From: a virus
Virus record (IMG/VR): IMGVR_UViG_3300013132_004958
Span: 1 to 38,790 of that record
Strand: one strand, 5' to 3'
Length of the DNA: 38,790 nucleotides
Shown: piece by piece, positions 16,634 through 23,812 of the stretch
How positions within the stretch are numbered: position 1 is the stretch's first letter
Layout of the letters: the number at the start of each line of letters is the position of its first letter
Translations under genes and position numbers: made by a program
Notes under the pieces: model-generated
Told to the model about the DNA's origin: nothing
What the model saw: only the letters and a program-made list of their open reading frames with translations
Database searches by the model: none

Positions 16634-17539
16634 TTACTCTTCCGCTAATTTCTTAAAGAAGTCGATATCTTCATCATCCTCATCAACCGTTGACATTACC
16701 GGGGTTGGTTTCGACTTCATAGCCTTAGGAGCCTGTTGTCTCTCCTGTTCATCTTCATCCCATGGTAGGTCATTAGCTGTTGTCTGAGGCTTAGGAGACC
16801 CGCTGGTTAACCCAAGGACACGGTTTAGTTTATCCTTTAGTTCATCATACGATTTAAAATTTTTTGAATCAACAAACTCCGAGAGCGGAAACTCAGTCTT
16901 CCAGACCTTTTCGAGTTTAGAATCGTCATCAAGAAGAGGAGCGGGACTATCAAACTCCGACTTATCGTAATTACGATATCCTTCTACATTACGAATCTTA
17001 AGTTTGAAGTTAGCACCTTCCCAGAGATCAAAAGGATTAATTGGCTTTTCGTCTTCAAATTTTGGTTCCATTGACTCTTTAAGCTTTTCAAAGATTTTTT
17101 TACCGTACTTAAAGAGAAATACCTTACCTTCGTTTTCAGGGTGGGCAGGGTCTTTTACCACAAAAATATTTGAGTAATAAGAAAGTCTGCGCTTTTGTTT
17201 GCGCACTAATTCTTTATTTGACTCAATTCCTGAATTCCAAAGAAGAGTGTTATGTTCGGATACTGGGTCTTTTTGACCGAGTGTGGTCAAAGACTTTTCA
17301 ATATACCAGCCTCCAGGTCCTTGAAAGCCATGATCCCAAACACGAACAAAAGGTACGTCCTCGTTCTGTGGTGCTGGAAGAAAGCGAATAATAGCGTAGC
17401 CGTTACCGGCCTTATCAACATCCGGTTTCCAGAATCGTGTATCTTCTTGTTGGGTTGTTGTGGTGTTGAGTTTGTTAAACTCGTTGGAAAGATTTGCGAA
17501 AACCGATTGACGGTTCTTTTTTAGGGATTGAAAATCCAT
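16634..17539 (-). CDS. 32: Single-stranded DNA-binding protein gp32
   Basis: 301 aa, exactly T4 size. Clear gp32 core: DKAGNGYAIIRFLPAPQNED at about 43-62, VRVWDHGFQGPGGWYIE, SYYSNIFVVKDPAHPENEGK, VFLFKYGKKIFEKL and the DLWEGANFKLKI segment. The acidic C-terminal tail (DEDDEDIDFFKKLAEE) is the usual protein-binding tail. Unlike T4, which holds zinc with His64, Cys77, Cys87 and Cys90, this protein has no cysteine at all. A strong ribosome binding site (AAAGGAG) precedes the ATG; an exact late box TATAAATA lies 66 nt upstream, and a terminator lies downstream. It coats ssDNA and recruits gp59 and the replisome. Confidence 0.97.
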   Translation of the reverse strand: MDFQSLKKNRQSVFANLSNEFNKLNTTTTQQEDTRFWKPDVDKAGNGYAIIRFLPAPQNEDVPFVRVWDHGFQGPGGWYIEKSLTTLGQKDPVSEHNTLLWNSGIESNKELVRKQKRRLSYYSNIFVVKDPAHPENEGKVFLFKYGKKIFEKLKESMEPKFEDEKPINPFDLWEGANFKLKIRNVEGYRNYDKSEFDSPAPLLDDDSKLEKVWKTEFPLSEFVDSKNFKSYDELKDKLNRVLGLTSGSPKPQTTANDLPWDEDEQERQQAPKAMKSKPTPVMSTVDEDDEDIDFFKKLAEE

Positions 17540-17605
17540 TGTAATACTCCTTTAACGTTATATGCGATGTATACGACTTATCCACAATACTCATGACGAT
17601 AAGTG

Positions 17606-17613
17606 TATTTATA
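17606..17613 (-). promoter_or_regulatory. T4-type late promoter TATAAATA upstream of gp32
   Basis: Exact match to the T4 late -10 box on the minus strand, in the 74-bp gap between gp59 and gp32, one of the longest gaps of the window. gp33, the late co-activator, is encoded just upstream. Predicted leader is about 60 nt. Confidence 0.8.
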
Positions 17614-18198
17614 TTAACTGGTTTGCTTAAATTTTTCAAGCGTTAGTACTTTATACTTCTCTAAATCTACTGCAAAAAAAGGTCTATATTTTTTTAACTT
17701 TAGATATTCTGTCGGCCAGAGTATTTTTTCTTCTATCTTTTTATTCCACATTTTAAAACAATTTGTAAGATCATTAATAATTAAGATTGTTTCAGGTGAT
17801 ATATTTTTTCTTAGATATTGTTTTAGAAGGAAAGGGTGTTGTCCTTCTTCTACGGCCAGGTTACTGTTAAAATCTTCTTTAAGACAATCTAACTCGTTAA
17901 TGTAAGTGTAGCCAAGCGACTCAATTCTCTTTTTCCATTTCCTATAATTTTTTTCGGCCACTTGTTCGTTTACTAAATCACCAACCCAGCAGTCACCGAT
18001 TAAAAAATTAGAAGCTAAAAAGTTTATACAATCACTGTGCTTGGAGAGCTTGTGAAAGAAGTACTTGTCACTTCTTTGTTCGAGAGCTTTTATTGTTGCT
18101 CTTGTTCTGCCGTTATATTTAAAGTAGTCGTATGTTTTAGAATTGAAGTGGTTTTTTATAGCAATGTAAGTCTTGTATGCACCAAGGGCATCCATCAT
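17614..18198 (-). CDS. 59: Helicase loader gp59
   Basis: 194 aa (T4 gp59 is 217). N-terminus MMDALGAYKTYIAIKNHFNS and DYFKYNGRTRATIKALEQRS are characteristic, followed by KYFFHKLSKHSDCINFLASN and NFLIGDCWVGDL. gp59 loads the gp41 helicase onto gp32-coated forks. The order gp33-gp59-gp32 is the same as in T4. Two adjacent ATG codons are possible starts; the gene begins 1 nt after gp33 ends. Its stop directly abuts the late promoter for gp32. Confidence 0.93.
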   Translation of the reverse strand: MMDALGAYKTYIAIKNHFNSKTYDYFKYNGRTRATIKALEQRSDKYFFHKLSKHSDCINFLASNFLIGDCWVGDLVNEQVAEKNYRKWKKRIESLGYTYINELDCLKEDFNSNLAVEEGQHPFLLKQYLRKNISPETILIINDLTNCFKMWNKKIEEKILWPTEYLKLKKYRPFFAVDLEKYKVLTLEKFKQTS

Positions 18199-18199
18199 A

Positions 18200-18472
18200 T
18201 TAAATAGGAAGTTTAGCTGATTTAGTAATTAGGTTTTGTTCTTCGGCTTCGAGTTGAATTTTAGCTTTCATTTTGGCGCTTCCCTTTATTAAGGAAGCAG
18301 CTGTTTCTATTTCTATATCATTAACCGTGCAGTAAAAAAGAACAGCATCAATGTACTCCATTTTTCTCTCTGCAACCAATTTATCAATTTCCTGCATAAA
18401 CTGAGTGGGAGATTTAGCCGGGGTAATCTCTAAATTATCAATTTGCGTCAAATAAGAGGTATTACTATCCAT
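18200..18472 (-). CDS. 33: Late promoter transcription co-activator gp33
   Basis: 90 aa, acidic and helical, somewhat shorter than T4 gp33 (112). It contains SPTQFMQEIDKLVAERKMEY and DAVLFYCTVNDIEIETAASL, and a C-terminal SAKMKAKIQLEAEEQNL. This matches the gp33 type of marine T4-like phages and lies directly upstream of gp59, as in T4. gp33 binds the RNA polymerase beta flap and connects it to the gp45 clamp for late transcription. Its presence supports reading TATAAATA boxes here as late promoters. ATG overlaps the upstream stop (TAATG). Confidence 0.85.
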   Translation of the reverse strand: MDSNTSYLTQIDNLEITPAKSPTQFMQEIDKLVAERKMEYIDAVLFYCTVNDIEIETAASLIKGSAKMKAKIQLEAEEQNLITKSAKLPI

Positions 18473-18822
18473 TATTTGAACACCACGGCACCGAGAAGAG
18501 CCGCTTGTACAATAAATCCAAATCCAATAGTAATAATATTAAGCATGTCTTTCTTTATTAAAGCCTTGATAAAGAATAGTGTAAGCCCACCCCAGATAAA
18601 AAACACTACATCGAGAGAAGGAATTACATTTGATACTGCAAAAATTAATCCTAGCAGTGAAGGGATAGTGGCGCAGTGTAAAAACATCACTGCAAGCCAT
18701 CCTATTCCTTCAGCCGAAAGATGAGAGAACTTTTCAACAATAATTGCTTTTACTTTATTTGCAAAAGCATTTAATGCCTGTAAATTAAATATTTTTTTCT
18801 TTGTAGAAGATGTGGCGTCCAA
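18472..18822 (-). CDS. Three-helix membrane protein, candidate holin
   Basis: 116 aa. Predicted membrane helices at about residues 40-64 (GWLAVMFLHCATIPSLLGLI), 66-88 (DVVFFIWGGLTLFFIKALI) and 92-115 (IITIGFGFIVQAALLGAVVF), after a basic cytoplasmic N-terminus. Start: TTG at 18822, supported by AGGTAGG about 6 nt upstream; no ATG occurs before the first helix. It overlaps the end of the SleB-type hydrolase gene by 38 nt, so the two are co-translated. Three helices plus adjacency to a cell-wall hydrolase suggest a class I-like holin, but no family was recognised and a conserved membrane protein with another role is possible. Confidence 0.65.
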   Translation of the reverse strand: MDATSSTKKKIFNLQALNAFANKVKAIIVEKFSHLSAEGIGWLAVMFLHCATIPSLLGLIFAVSNVIPSLDVVFFIWGGLTLFFIKALIKKDMLNIITIGFGFIVQAALLGAVVFK

Positions 18823-19354
18823 TTTTACCTACCTTTTCTTTATTCCATTTAGGGTTAACGTAATCGGCGTGATAGTATAATGCATCCTTCATTCCTGCTA
18901 ATCTAAAGTTTTCAAGCAAAACTTTTTTAGCTACTTCGTAACTTTCGTCATATGCTTTAGGGTTAACCGGTCTGTTTTTATGCACCGTATCACAGTACCA
19001 AGAAAATTGGCAGACGACGTTTTGATAAAAAATATTTTTCTGATATACAACCTGACAAATATCTTTAGGAAACCTTGGATCATTTGCTCTATTGATTGTA
19101 ACCTGTGCAACTGCTACCTTACCTTCGAAAGGTTCATATCCTGCCTCTTTGTAAATATTAATTGCAAGGCAATCCAGCTGCTTCATTCTTTGATCGGCAG
19201 TATAGTATGCAGGAATGCCGTTTACGTAAGAACTAAATTTAAAATTAAAAACGGAAACGACGCAAAACACTACCAGTAAAAAACTAATTGCGTAAATAAA
19301 AGATTGTAAGACAAGTGTAGTATTATCATCTAAAGTATTTTCGGACTTTAGCAT
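18785..19354 (-). CDS. Cell-wall hydrolase, SleB/CwlJ type, membrane-anchored
   Basis: 189 aa. An N-terminal hydrophobic helix at about 14-38 (LVLQSFIYAISFLLVVFCVV) acts as signal-anchor. The SleB-type domain covers about 55-180: LDCLAINIYKEAGYEPFEGK with the presumed catalytic Glu70, VAVAQVTINRANDPRFPKDI, then CQFSWYCD. These are lytic transglycosylase/amidase-type murein hydrolases. A near-perfect ribosome binding site (AAGGAGG) precedes the ATG. With a membrane anchor and no cleavable signal it may be a signal-anchor-release-type endolysin. It overlaps the holin-like gene, giving a lysis pair just before gp33. A structural or infection-stage role is less likely from position. Confidence 0.82.
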   Translation of the reverse strand: MLKSENTLDDNTTLVLQSFIYAISFLLVVFCVVSVFNFKFSSYVNGIPAYYTADQRMKQLDCLAINIYKEAGYEPFEGKVAVAQVTINRANDPRFPKDICQVVYQKNIFYQNVVCQFSWYCDTVHKNRPVNPKAYDESYEVAKKVLLENFRLAGMKDALYYHADYVNPKWNKEKVGKIGRHIFYKEKNI

Positions 19355-19379
19355 AAAACCTCCTTAGTTAGTTTTGGGC

Positions 19380-20006
19380 TTAGATTGCTTTCTGAGTAAA
19401 CTCAGCTTTTTTAAATCCAAGTTGTCTGGCTTTCCAGTCGTTCTGATCGAACCCTTCCAGACTCTCCCATTTTTCTCGATGTTGATCTAGAAACATAAAA
19501 ACGTGTTTCCAGTCAGTCGTAAGAATAATATTTTCTAACTCTTCCTTTAGTTGTAGAAAATCATGATATACTTTTGTGTCAATTTCTATATGTATAACCT
19601 CAGTTAACTTGCCTTCATTATCAATGAAATCCAAATTAAAATCAAGCCCCCATTTTGAAGGGCATCTTAATAGGTATGCTAACTTAGGTATCATTTTGCT
19701 ATGTGAGATGAGTTGCTTTTTTGCTTCTCCCTCAAATGAACAGCGGTGTAGAACTATGCTATGATCAAGAACAAATCCATTCGGTATTTCTAATTCAAAC
19801 CATTGCTCTTGCCAGCAATAATGATTCAAACAGCTAGTCATAAACTGTTCGAACCCGCTAGCGTAATAGTACTCTTGTTCTAGATGGGTTAGTTCAAACC
19901 CATCTTTATCATAAAAAGAGATACCATCTTCTCTTACTAGCTTAGAGTCTACAGGCTGAGTACACACTGCATCTCTAGTTATGAAAGGTGAAAGTAACCT
20001 AAGCAT
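19380..20006 (-). CDS. Hypothetical protein
   Basis: 208 aa, no signal peptide or membrane helix, not recognised. It is acidic and aromatic: EYYYASGFEQFMTSCLNHYC at about 46-65, HYCWQEQWFELEIPNGFVLD, then GLDFNLDFIDNEGKLTEVIH and IEIDTKVYHDF. The arrangement GLDFNLDF...VIHIEID...E could hint at a nuclease-like core but no convincing motif is present. No Shine-Dalgarno sequence precedes the ATG; instead CCTAAATA, 5 nt, ATG resembles the leaderless layout seen at gp4. It lies between the lipoprotein gene and the lysis pair, with 24-25 nt gaps on both sides. Confidence 0.7.
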   Translation of the reverse strand: MLRLLSPFITRDAVCTQPVDSKLVREDGISFYDKDGFELTHLEQEYYYASGFEQFMTSCLNHYCWQEQWFELEIPNGFVLDHSIVLHRCSFEGEAKKQLISHSKMIPKLAYLLRCPSKWGLDFNLDFIDNEGKLTEVIHIEIDTKVYHDFLQLKEELENIILTTDWKHVFMFLDQHREKWESLEGFDQNDWKARQLGFKKAEFTQKAI

Positions 20007-20030
20007 AAGAATATTTAGGTTACGAGAGAT

Positions 20031-20723
20031 TTAACGTACAGTAGCTTGAATAACTACTGCATTAGGATCTTCTAATGTCTTAGCAATACGTGCTTTAACA
20101 GACTCATCCCTAATGGTGTTAGAGATGAGTGAGCTTCTGTCTACCTGTGATACAGGTTTTACCGTAATTTCATCACTAGATGTCTTGTCAAGCTCTTTAA
20201 GTCTGTCTTCACGAGACTTTTTATTATCTTTTTGAATAAGTCGGCGACCTTCATCGTTAGAAAGTTTAAGCATTACAAATGCCCTAAAATGATCACCGTC
20301 TTTAACAACGGCAATGTTTTCCCGTGTAAAGAAATTTAATTCTTGACTTACTCTAACCTTACTTACTCGATCGATTTCACGGTTGACATTTTTAGCTCCT
20401 ACTCCTGACTCAATAGTTGTTTCTTGAATAAGACTATCTACCTTAGTGCCAAGTCTTTCAGCAAGTTGAATCTTAGCACTTAGCATTGCCTTATCAATTG
20501 CAAATTGCATATCCTTACTAACGTCTGTGGAAGTGACGAAGATGTCTTTGCCGTCAGTTTGTTGTTTGGCAAGAAACCATTCAGGAATATGGTTTGTTTT
20601 ACTTGCAGGAATTTCAACCATCTTATTAGGGTCATTGCCTGATAGTCCTAGAGTAGAACATCCCGTTGTAATAAGCCCTAGAGTACAGGCGGCAATAAAA
20701 GTCATTAGCATTTTCATAATCAT
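20031..20723 (-). CDS. LPP20-family outer membrane lipoprotein
   Basis: 230 aa. Signal peptide at residues 1-21 with a lipobox ending ITTGC (Cys22). The following part (IPEWFLAKQQTDGKDIFVTS, then KAMLSAKIQLAERLGTKVD) is typical of LPP20/FlgP-type domains: a W near the start, then A-x-x-x-Ala-rich helix. The C-terminus SRSL-free tail ends ANAVVIQATVR-like (DPNAVVIQATVR). The ATG overlaps the stop of the DUF4384 gene by 4 nt, so both are translated together. In bacteria such lipoproteins accompany CsgG-like or flagellar outer-membrane complexes. Here a role in altering the host envelope during infection or lysis is inferred only. Confidence 0.75.
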   Translation of the reverse strand: MIMKMLMTFIAACTLGLITTGCSTLGLSGNDPNKMVEIPASKTNHIPEWFLAKQQTDGKDIFVTSTDVSKDMQFAIDKAMLSAKIQLAERLGTKVDSLIQETTIESGVGAKNVNREIDRVSKVRVSQELNFFTRENIAVVKDGDHFRAFVMLKLSNDEGRRLIQKDNKKSREDRLKELDKTSSDEITVKPVSQVDRSSLISNTIRDESVKARIAKTLEDPNAVVIQATVR

Positions 20724-21463
20724 TTCCGTTTAATTAAAATGTTGTAGGTAAAAGTCCTTTTAGAGTAATTAGGTATTGCATTAATTATCTCATATAACGT
20801 ATTTTTGTTCAACGTGTTACGGTCAAACTCTACGTAATGTTTCGTAAACAAAAAGAGAATAGTTTCTTCGTCTTGTTTTACTCCTTTATGAAGGTAGTTA
20901 ATGTACTGCTTACTGTTACCAGGAAAAATAAATTCTTCATCTATTAAATTATTATCTGTAAGTCCGAAAGGAAATAATACGTCTATTCCTTTTTTATGCA
21001 TACTGAAGACGTATAAGTAAAGTTCTTCTTTAGCATTCACGTTAAATTGTAAGGGTTCACCAGTAAAATAAATGTTCTTACCGCTTACATCTACGTCGAT
21101 ATATCTTGATTTTTCTACTTCAAGTACAACATCAACCTTACAAATACCGTTACCTATACTTTCTTTTTTTGAGATTACTTTTTTTACAGTACCAGCTACT
21201 GTATAGTCTTTTTCAACGTAATAGTTACAGTAAGCGTAATTTTTAATATCGTAGCAGTAATTCTTTTTGTTAACAATGAATTCTTTATTACTAAAAGAAT
21301 CTAGCGCTGATTTAATCGCCTTACTCTCTGCAGCTGCACATGCAAGCCCAATATTCTGATTTAAATTTAAAAGCTCGGAACCAGTACCAGAAGTGATTGC
21401 AGCAGCGCAGATAGAGGGAACAAAAAGACTACAGCTTAAGGTCTTTTTTAACAAGGTAGACAT
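20720..21463 (-). CDS. Exported DUF4384-domain protein
   Basis: 247 aa. Residues 1-21 form a signal peptide (LLKKTLSCSLFVPSICAAAI). Residues about 25-110 resemble the N-terminal part of exported repeat proteins with paired cysteines (NYCYDIKNYAYCNYY). Residues 130-215 have the DUF4384 pattern: NVNAKEELYLYVFSMHKKGI, DVLFPFGLTDNNLI, then FLFTKHYVEF. DUF4384 proteins occur with LPP20 and CsgG-like proteins in Gram-negative bacteria. The gene overlaps its upstream neighbour by 35 nt and its downstream lipoprotein by 4 nt. No clear Shine-Dalgarno sequence before the ATG. Function unknown; periplasm or outer membrane location is predicted. Confidence 0.72.
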   Translation of the reverse strand: MSTLLKKTLSCSLFVPSICAAAITSGTGSELLNLNQNIGLACAAAESKAIKSALDSFSNKEFIVNKKNYCYDIKNYAYCNYYVEKDYTVAGTVKKVISKKESIGNGICKVDVVLEVEKSRYIDVDVSGKNIYFTGEPLQFNVNAKEELYLYVFSMHKKGIDVLFPFGLTDNNLIDEEFIFPGNSKQYINYLHKGVKQDEETILFLFTKHYVEFDRNTLNKNTLYEIINAIPNYSKRTFTYNILIKRK

Positions 21464-21932
21464 ACGTATATGCGTTCTGTTTAGTTATTTCAAGCTCTTT
21501 TTGAATTAAATCTATAACAAATTTATCGCCTTTGTCTTTATGCTCTAAGTAAAGGTCTCGTGCAATTTTACGTTTGCCACCCTTACGGTCAGGGGTGCTT
21601 GTTTCACTATTAACGTTAGTGTAATCGGTAAACGCACCGGAGCCTAGCATATCAGTAATCCTATCAATACGCTCATTAGCTTTATTGATAATACTTTCAA
21701 TCTTAGGTACGTTATTATTAAGAGATTGTTCTACTGATGTCATAGCGAATACATAAGCCCTTTTACAATTGTCAAGAGGAGGAATACCATATTTGTTAAG
21801 AATAGCGTTAGCTGCTTTGAGGGGATTAGGGTGTGAGTCTAAGTACTCGCGTACCTGCTGTACAGCCCTACAAGGACCTGCAGTTGGTTGAATTTTAAGT
21901 TTAGTAAGTACTTCAGTAACGTTAGTTTCCAT
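21429..21932 (-). CDS. Hypothetical protein with possible DNA-binding C-terminus
   Basis: 167 aa from the ATG at 21932, which has AAGG 5 nt upstream. An earlier in-frame ATG at 21953 coincides with the expected transcription start of the promoter at 21960-21988 and is less likely. Residues 1-60 contain GPCRAVQQVREYLDSHPNPL; the middle is helical (VPKIESIINKANERIDRITD); the C-terminal 45 residues (RKIARDLYLEHKDKGDKFVI, then LEITKQNAYTYVYLVKKDLK) look like a small winged-helix or HTH unit. It is the first gene after a host-like promoter and leads the exported-protein pair. Not recognised beyond that. Confidence 0.7.
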   Translation of the reverse strand: METNVTEVLTKLKIQPTAGPCRAVQQVREYLDSHPNPLKAANAILNKYGIPPLDNCKRAYVFAMTSVEQSLNNNVPKIESIINKANERIDRITDMLGSGAFTDYTNVNSETSTPDRKGGKRKIARDLYLEHKDKGDKFVIDLIQKELEITKQNAYTYVYLVKKDLKL

Positions 21933-21959
21933 ACAAACCTTATTAGTTATCATACTAAT

Positions 21960-21988
21960 ATTATAACTGTTACGGAAAATTATAACAA
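21960..21988 (-). promoter_or_regulatory. Sigma70-type promoter
   Basis: Minus strand: -35 TTGTTA (21983-21988), 17-bp spacer, -10 TATAAT (21960-21965). It lies at the end of the exonuclease gene and would start transcription near 21953, driving the 21.4 kb gene and the exported pair. Host RNA polymerase could use it early. Confidence 0.7.
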
Positions 21989-22669
21989 CTCCTTACTAAA
22001 GTTGCGGAATATTGTAGTTACTTCGTCTTTAAATTCGTCTGTCTTTTTAGGAAATATTTGAGGTTCTCCGTCCTCAACAGCAATTATTACTACAATATAA
22101 GGAACGTTAATATTATAACGCTCTTCAATCATCATTCCGTAAGTAGTAAGCTGTAAGAAGTAACTTTTTATCCATTCTTCTTTTTTAGGTTTAGTGGATG
22201 TCTTATAATCAACTATTGCATTTTTTCCAGAAAGGTTACAGAACATATCACATCGACCAGCTGTTCGTAAAAAATCAGAATATAAAGGTAATTCTATTCC
22301 GTAAACATCTCCTACATTTTTATCGATAAAAGGTTTAACTTGCTTAAAAAGATCTGCTGTTAGGGGTGAATTATTATCTAAAAAATTTTCTTCATTGAGA
22401 ACATATTTTTCACACACTTTATGAAGTTTGGTTACTCTATTTGTTGCACGTGTTTTTATTTTATTAGCGGTTTCTTTTCCTACTCGTGCTTGCCATTCAA
22501 ATAGTTTTGTTTTATCCATTACTGATCCAAGCACTGTAGTAACAGACGGATATTTTTCTCCAGAGGGGGTCTTATAAAACCTTTTGCCGTTTTCAGAAGT
22601 TTCTATAAGTTCTACTTCAGGTAAAAGTTTTAGGTTAAATGTTTTAGTTCTTGTCGACAGCATCTTCAT
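21980..22669 (-). CDS. PD-(D/E)xK exonuclease (RecB/MGME1-like)
   Basis: About 229 aa. Conserved nuclease layout: KRFYKTPSGEKYPSVTTVLG near the N-terminus, a DVYGIELPLYSDFLRTAGRCD segment and NAIVDYKTSTKP, giving the Asp...Asp-Tyr-Lys core, followed by YFLQLTTYGMMIEE. This is the PD-(D/E)xK exonuclease common in marine T4-like phages beside PhoH. It may take part in recombination or host DNA breakdown. A TTG at 22684 extends the frame but no ribosome binding site supports it; ATG at 22669 or 22663 is preferred. The gene overlaps the end of phoH. Confidence 0.82.
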   Translation of the reverse strand: MKMLSTRTKTFNLKLLPEVELIETSENGKRFYKTPSGEKYPSVTTVLGSVMDKTKLFEWQARVGKETANKIKTRATNRVTKLHKVCEKYVLNEENFLDNNSPLTADLFKQVKPFIDKNVGDVYGIELPLYSDFLRTAGRCDMFCNLSGKNAIVDYKTSTKPKKEEWIKSYFLQLTTYGMMIEERYNINVPYIVVIIAVEDGEPQIFPKKTDEFKDEVTTIFRNFSKELL

Positions 22670-23402
22670 ATTTAAGTTTAGCAAGAATATAATCCTTTAC
22701 TAAACTGCTCCTAACTATATCATCAGCGAAAAATTCTATACGCGTAAAGGCGTTCATATGGTGGGCAATATCGAAAAATTTAAGTATGCCGGACTTATCG
22801 TTTGCTTTTCTTAAATCTGTTTGTCTATAGTCTCCACACCAAATTATTTTTGATCGATAACCTACCCTAGTCATTACTGTATCGATCTCTTCAAAGTTCA
22901 TATTTTGCATTTCATCTACAATTATAATTGCGTCGTCAAAAGACATTCCTCTAATAAACGATGTGGATATAAAATTAACGTATCCCTGCTCCTCAAGTCT
23001 ATCGTATGCGTCTCTCCTTCCAAATAGTGTTTCACATATCTGTCTGTACGGTTGTTGATAGATTTCCATTTTTTCGCTGACGTCGCCAGGAAGATGTCCT
23101 ATCTCTCTAGACTGTACCGCCGAGCGTACAATAATAATTTTGTTAAAGGGATTTGATTTATCAAGAATTTCTTCGAGTGCTTTGTAAAGAGCTATGAATG
23201 TTTTACCAGTACCAGCAACGCCATGTAATGCTATAAAATAATCACCTCTTTTATAGGCGTTAAAAAATTGTTTTTGATTTTCTGTTAGAGGATCAAAAGT
23301 TTTAAGGTGGTCTAATTTAAGTTTAAGTGCTGTACTTGCAGTTGTTTTTTCTTCTGTGTTAATTGATGCTAGTTGGAGATTTGTATTTGATCTCTTAGCC
23401 AT
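22644..23402 (-). CDS. phoH: PhoH-like ATPase
   Basis: 252 aa. Walker A GVAGTGKT at residues 61-68, Walker B IIIVDEMQN at 159-166, NQKQFFNAY upstream and GDYRQTDLR downstream, all standard for PhoH P-loop NTPases. Widespread in marine phages; in bacteria linked to phosphate stress and RNA metabolism, but the phage role is not settled. The ATG follows the 78-aa protein by 8 nt. It overlaps the exonuclease gene, suggesting they act or are regulated together. Confidence 0.94.
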   Translation of the reverse strand: MAKRSNTNLQLASINTEEKTTASTALKLKLDHLKTFDPLTENQKQFFNAYKRGDYFIALHGVAGTGKTFIALYKALEEILDKSNPFNKIIIVRSAVQSREIGHLPGDVSEKMEIYQQPYRQICETLFGRRDAYDRLEEQGYVNFISTSFIRGMSFDDAIIIVDEMQNMNFEEIDTVMTRVGYRSKIIWCGDYRQTDLRKANDKSGILKFFDIAHHMNAFTRIEFFADDIVRSSLVKDYILAKLKYEDAVDKN

Positions 23403-23410
23403 GTGCGCCC

Positions 23411-23647
23411 TTAAAAATCGTTAACTCTACTCCCCCGGTGTTTATTTTTTATATTTTTTAACAAGTCTCGAAACCCAGAAGCAGGTTTTGTAATTCCAAG
23501 ACGTGCAGGGTCACTTAACCCCGGGGACCCGGTGATATATCTTTCTAGATGTGGGTTATTAGCTTTAAACTCATCTAGTTCAGATATTTTCATAACGTGT
23601 TCTACAACTTCACCTGTTTCTTTATTTTTAAATTCGTATGTTGGCAT
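23411..23647 (-). CDS. Small conserved protein with FmdB-like N-terminus
   Basis: 78 aa. It begins MPTYEFKNKETGEVVEHVMK, like the N-terminal beta-hairpin of FmdB/zinc-ribbon proteins, but has no cysteine, so no zinc site. The middle SELDEFKANNPHLERYITGS and the end SGFRDLLKNIKNKHRGS are of a type I associate with marine T4-like phages. Its ATG overlaps the stop of the upstream 54-aa gene (TAATG). Function unknown; the constant neighbourhood of PhoH is the only clue. Confidence 0.75.
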   Translation of the reverse strand: MPTYEFKNKETGEVVEHVMKISELDEFKANNPHLERYITGSPGLSDPARLGITKPASGFRDLLKNIKNKHRGSRVNDF

Positions 23648-23811
23648 TAGTTATCGTCATGCTTAAGAATTTTATTTAAGTCGTTTGTTTTGAGTACTCT
23701 ATCAATAGATCTTATTTGTTTATTTTTAAAGAGTAGTTTTTTTCTTTTTGCGTCGTGATGTCTATCATCAGTTTCGTACTGCTTTTTAAATTTTTTAAGA
23801 GTCTTACTCAT
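23647..23811 (-). CDS. Small basic protein (54 aa)
   Basis: 54 aa, MSKTLKKFKKQYETDDRHHD then AKRKKLLFKNKQIRS. Strongly basic and helical, no hydrophobic segment. The stop overlaps the next ATG (TAATG), and the start lies 1 nt after the upstream stop, so it fills an otherwise unexplained 165-nt gap in a tightly packed operon. This coupling is the main evidence that it is translated. Could bind nucleic acid by charge; no family recognised. Confidence 0.65.
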   Translation of the reverse strand: MSKTLKKFKKQYETDDRHHDAKRKKLLFKNKQIRSIDRVLKTNDLNKILKHDDN

Positions 23812-23812
23812 T

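Noticed and set aside
17540-17613. Possible replication origin or recombination hot spot between gp59 and gp32
   Set aside because: Only 74 bp with a late promoter and leader; no repeats or iterons seen.
19835-19860. tRNA-like TTCGAA stretch
   Set aside because: Only a T-arm-like motif; no acceptor or anticodon stems can be drawn and it lies in an open gene.
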